From the NCBI GenBank assembly GCA_040755215.1, contig JBFMBG010000075.1, positions 1 to 15,364 on the forward strand: DNA of 15,364 nucleotides. Direction: 5' to 3'. The DNA comes from JAIMBK01 sp040755215. GTDB taxonomy: Bacteria > Bacillota > Desulfotomaculia > Desulfotomaculales > Nap2-2B. This document shows positions 14,455-15,364 of the stretch, piece by piece (the first letter of the stretch is position 1; every line of letters starts with the position of its first letter). The notes beneath the pieces were generated by a model. It did no database searches. It had not been told where the DNA came from and saw only the letters and a list, made by a program, of their open reading frames with translations. Both the position numbers and the translations under genes were made by a program.

Positions 14455-15174
14455 TTACGGCTTTTCCCCGTCGTTGCGGACCTGGCTGTGGAAGATTTCC
14501 TCCAGGCTTAATTCGTCGTCTTTGGCGCTTAATTCCAGGTTGTTGACGATGCTGCGCACCCCCCGCGCCCTGGCGGCGGCTTCCCGGGCCGTTTCGGCTT
14601 CGGCGGGGTCTGCGCTATGGCCGACCAGAAAGACCGTGCCTTTTTTGGTTTCCGCGCCCACGCGGCGCAAGTTCACGGCGGGATCGGCCGCCATTTCCTC
14701 CTGCGCCTCCCTGGTGACGTCCGCATCGTTGATGGCGCCGTCGGTGCTGATGCTGATGCCGTTTTCCACCCCTTGGACGCCGGGGATGCCGGCGACGAGC
14801 GCCGCGGCCCTTTCTTTTTCGGCCAGCGTATCCACGATCCCGGAAAGAATCACCCGCCCCCCTGCCGCGGCCTGAGCCTTCAGGCCGTACCCCTGCAGGT
14901 TCCCATCTTGATCAAGAAGTGCCTGGATTTGCTGCGCCAGGCCGCCGCCTTTCTTTTTTGCTTCCTCCCGGCGTTCTTTTTCCCGCCAGTCCGCGAGGCC
15001 CGTTTTGTAGCTCATCCCTCTTTTGACGTCTTTATTGGGGCCGGGGGGCATCGTTTTAAGTTGCGCCTTTTGGGATTTCTTTTCGCGCGCGTGCGGCGGT
15101 CCGACGGGGCGGTGGGTGTCCTTGAGGGTTTCCGGTTCGTGGTAATTTCCTTTAACGCGGTTTTTCCTGGACAT
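14455..15174 (-). CDS. Protein with two BON domains
   Basis: A 239-residue protein. The first 75 residues are charged and probably unstructured (many Lys, Arg, Glu, Pro), without a signal peptide or membrane helix. Two BON repeats follow: about 79-142 (LAQQIQALLDQDGNLQGYGL, then GGRVILSGIVDTLAEKERAA and GVQGVENGISI) and about 150-215 (TREAQEEMAADPAVNLRRVG, then GTVFLVGHSADPAEAETARE and GVRSIVNNLEL). BON domains occur in OsmY and related proteins, where they are thought to bind phospholipid or other surfaces; here a cytoplasmic location is suggested. ATG 15174 is supported by AAAGGAGGA 5 bases upstream. The leader carries an 18-bp inverted repeat. Function is unknown beyond the family. Confidence 0.87.
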   Translation of the reverse strand: MSRKNRVKGNYHEPETLKDTHRPVGPPHAREKKSQKAQLKTMPPGPNKDVKRGMSYKTGLADWREKERREEAKKKGGGLAQQIQALLDQDGNLQGYGLKAQAAAGGRVILSGIVDTLAEKERAAALVAGIPGVQGVENGISISTDGAINDADVTREAQEEMAADPAVNLRRVGAETKKGTVFLVGHSADPAEAETAREAAARARGVRSIVNNLELSAKDDELSLEEIFHSQVRNDGEKP

Positions 15175-15195
15175 GGCCGTCCTCCTTTGAAAATA

Positions 15196-15263
15196 CCAGG
15201 CACAAAGTTCTCCAGGCACAAAGGCACAAAGCAAAAACACATATTCTTTGTGCCTTTGTGCCT
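15196..15263. repeat. 18-bp inverted repeat of a TTTGTGCC unit in the BON gene leader
   Basis: AGGCACAAAGGCACAAAG (15214-15231) and its exact reverse complement (15246-15263) flank 14 bases. Each arm is itself two copies of an AGGCACAAAG-type unit. A third copy, CCAGGCACAAAG (15196-15207), repeats 15212-15223. The whole lies between a possible promoter and the ribosome site of the BON gene. Confidence 0.8.
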
Positions 15264-15273
15264 TGTATCCTTT

Positions 15274-15279
15274 ATTATA
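15274..15279 (-). promoter_or_regulatory. Possible -10 element of the BON-domain gene
   Basis: On the minus strand a perfect TATAAT reads from 15279 to 15274, about 100 bases before the ATG. I found no good -35 at 16-18 bp, so the call rests on the -10 alone and on an AT-rich setting. Transcription from here would include the 18-bp inverted repeat in the leader RNA. Confidence 0.35.
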
Positions 15280-15364
15280 GTATCTCTTGAAAAGCCGGCC
15301 GGCTATCAGGGAAATATTGGCGTTTTTCAGCCGGTTTAATCAAGCCGGAGCGCGTTGAGTTCTT

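Noticed and set aside
15196..15263. A CRISPR array
   Set aside because: Units are only 8-12 bases, mostly without spacers and arranged as an inverted repeat; no cas genes are nearby.

Overview
The window looks like chromosomal DNA of a moderately GC-rich Firmicute. A Clostridia-class anaerobe of the Pelotomaculum/Desulfotomaculum kind is the best guess. The support is indirect: strong GGAGG-type ribosome binding sites, frequent TTG/GTG starts, and Gram-positive families (TagO/WecA, DUF421, CwlO/PcsB-like coiled-coil protein, ComF). No rRNA, tRNA, CRISPR array, transposase or phage gene was seen.

Layout. (1) 130-2792: a plus-strand operon with a clear sigma-A type promoter, an AbrB/MazE-type antitoxin, an overlapping PIN-domain toxin (VapBC-like) and, joined by an ATGA overlap, a predicted lipoprotein FAD-dependent oxidoreductase. 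(2) 2868-7369: an envelope-sugar block, with a WecA/TagO-type undecaprenyl-phosphate sugar-1-phosphate transferase behind tandem extended -10 elements, galU, a DUF421 membrane protein and a phosphohexomutase, ending in a likely terminator. (3) 7389-8653: metK on its own near-consensus promoter, with no room for a SAM riboswitch. (4) 8658-11768: two consecutive inverted repeats, the second burying the ribosome binding site of an unrecognised small membrane-anchored protein, then a multi-TM GAF-GGDEF diguanylate cyclase and comF. (5) 11769-11965: an AT-rich convergent intergenic region carrying a cluster of DnaA boxes, two of them perfect and directly abutting. (6) 11966-13144 (minus): a secreted coiled-coil protein resembling the N-terminal half of CwlO/PcsB but without a hydrolase domain. 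(7) 13218-14434: an MFS transporter with its own promoter. (8) 14455-15279 (minus): a two-BON-domain protein whose leader holds a perfect 18-bp inverted repeat built from a TTTGTGCC unit.

How the genes fit together. The phosphohexomutase can supply glucose-1-phosphate to GalU, which makes UDP-glucose. WecA/TagO starts a lipid-linked glycan that could use such nucleotide sugars. The GGDEF protein adds c-di-GMP signalling. The coding genes belong mostly to known families. The less ordinary signals are non-coding: the DnaA-box cluster away from any recognisable oriC, the RBS-sequestering hairpin after metK, the TTTGTGCC stem in the BON leader, the tandem -10 elements and a 7-bp degenerate tandem repeat.
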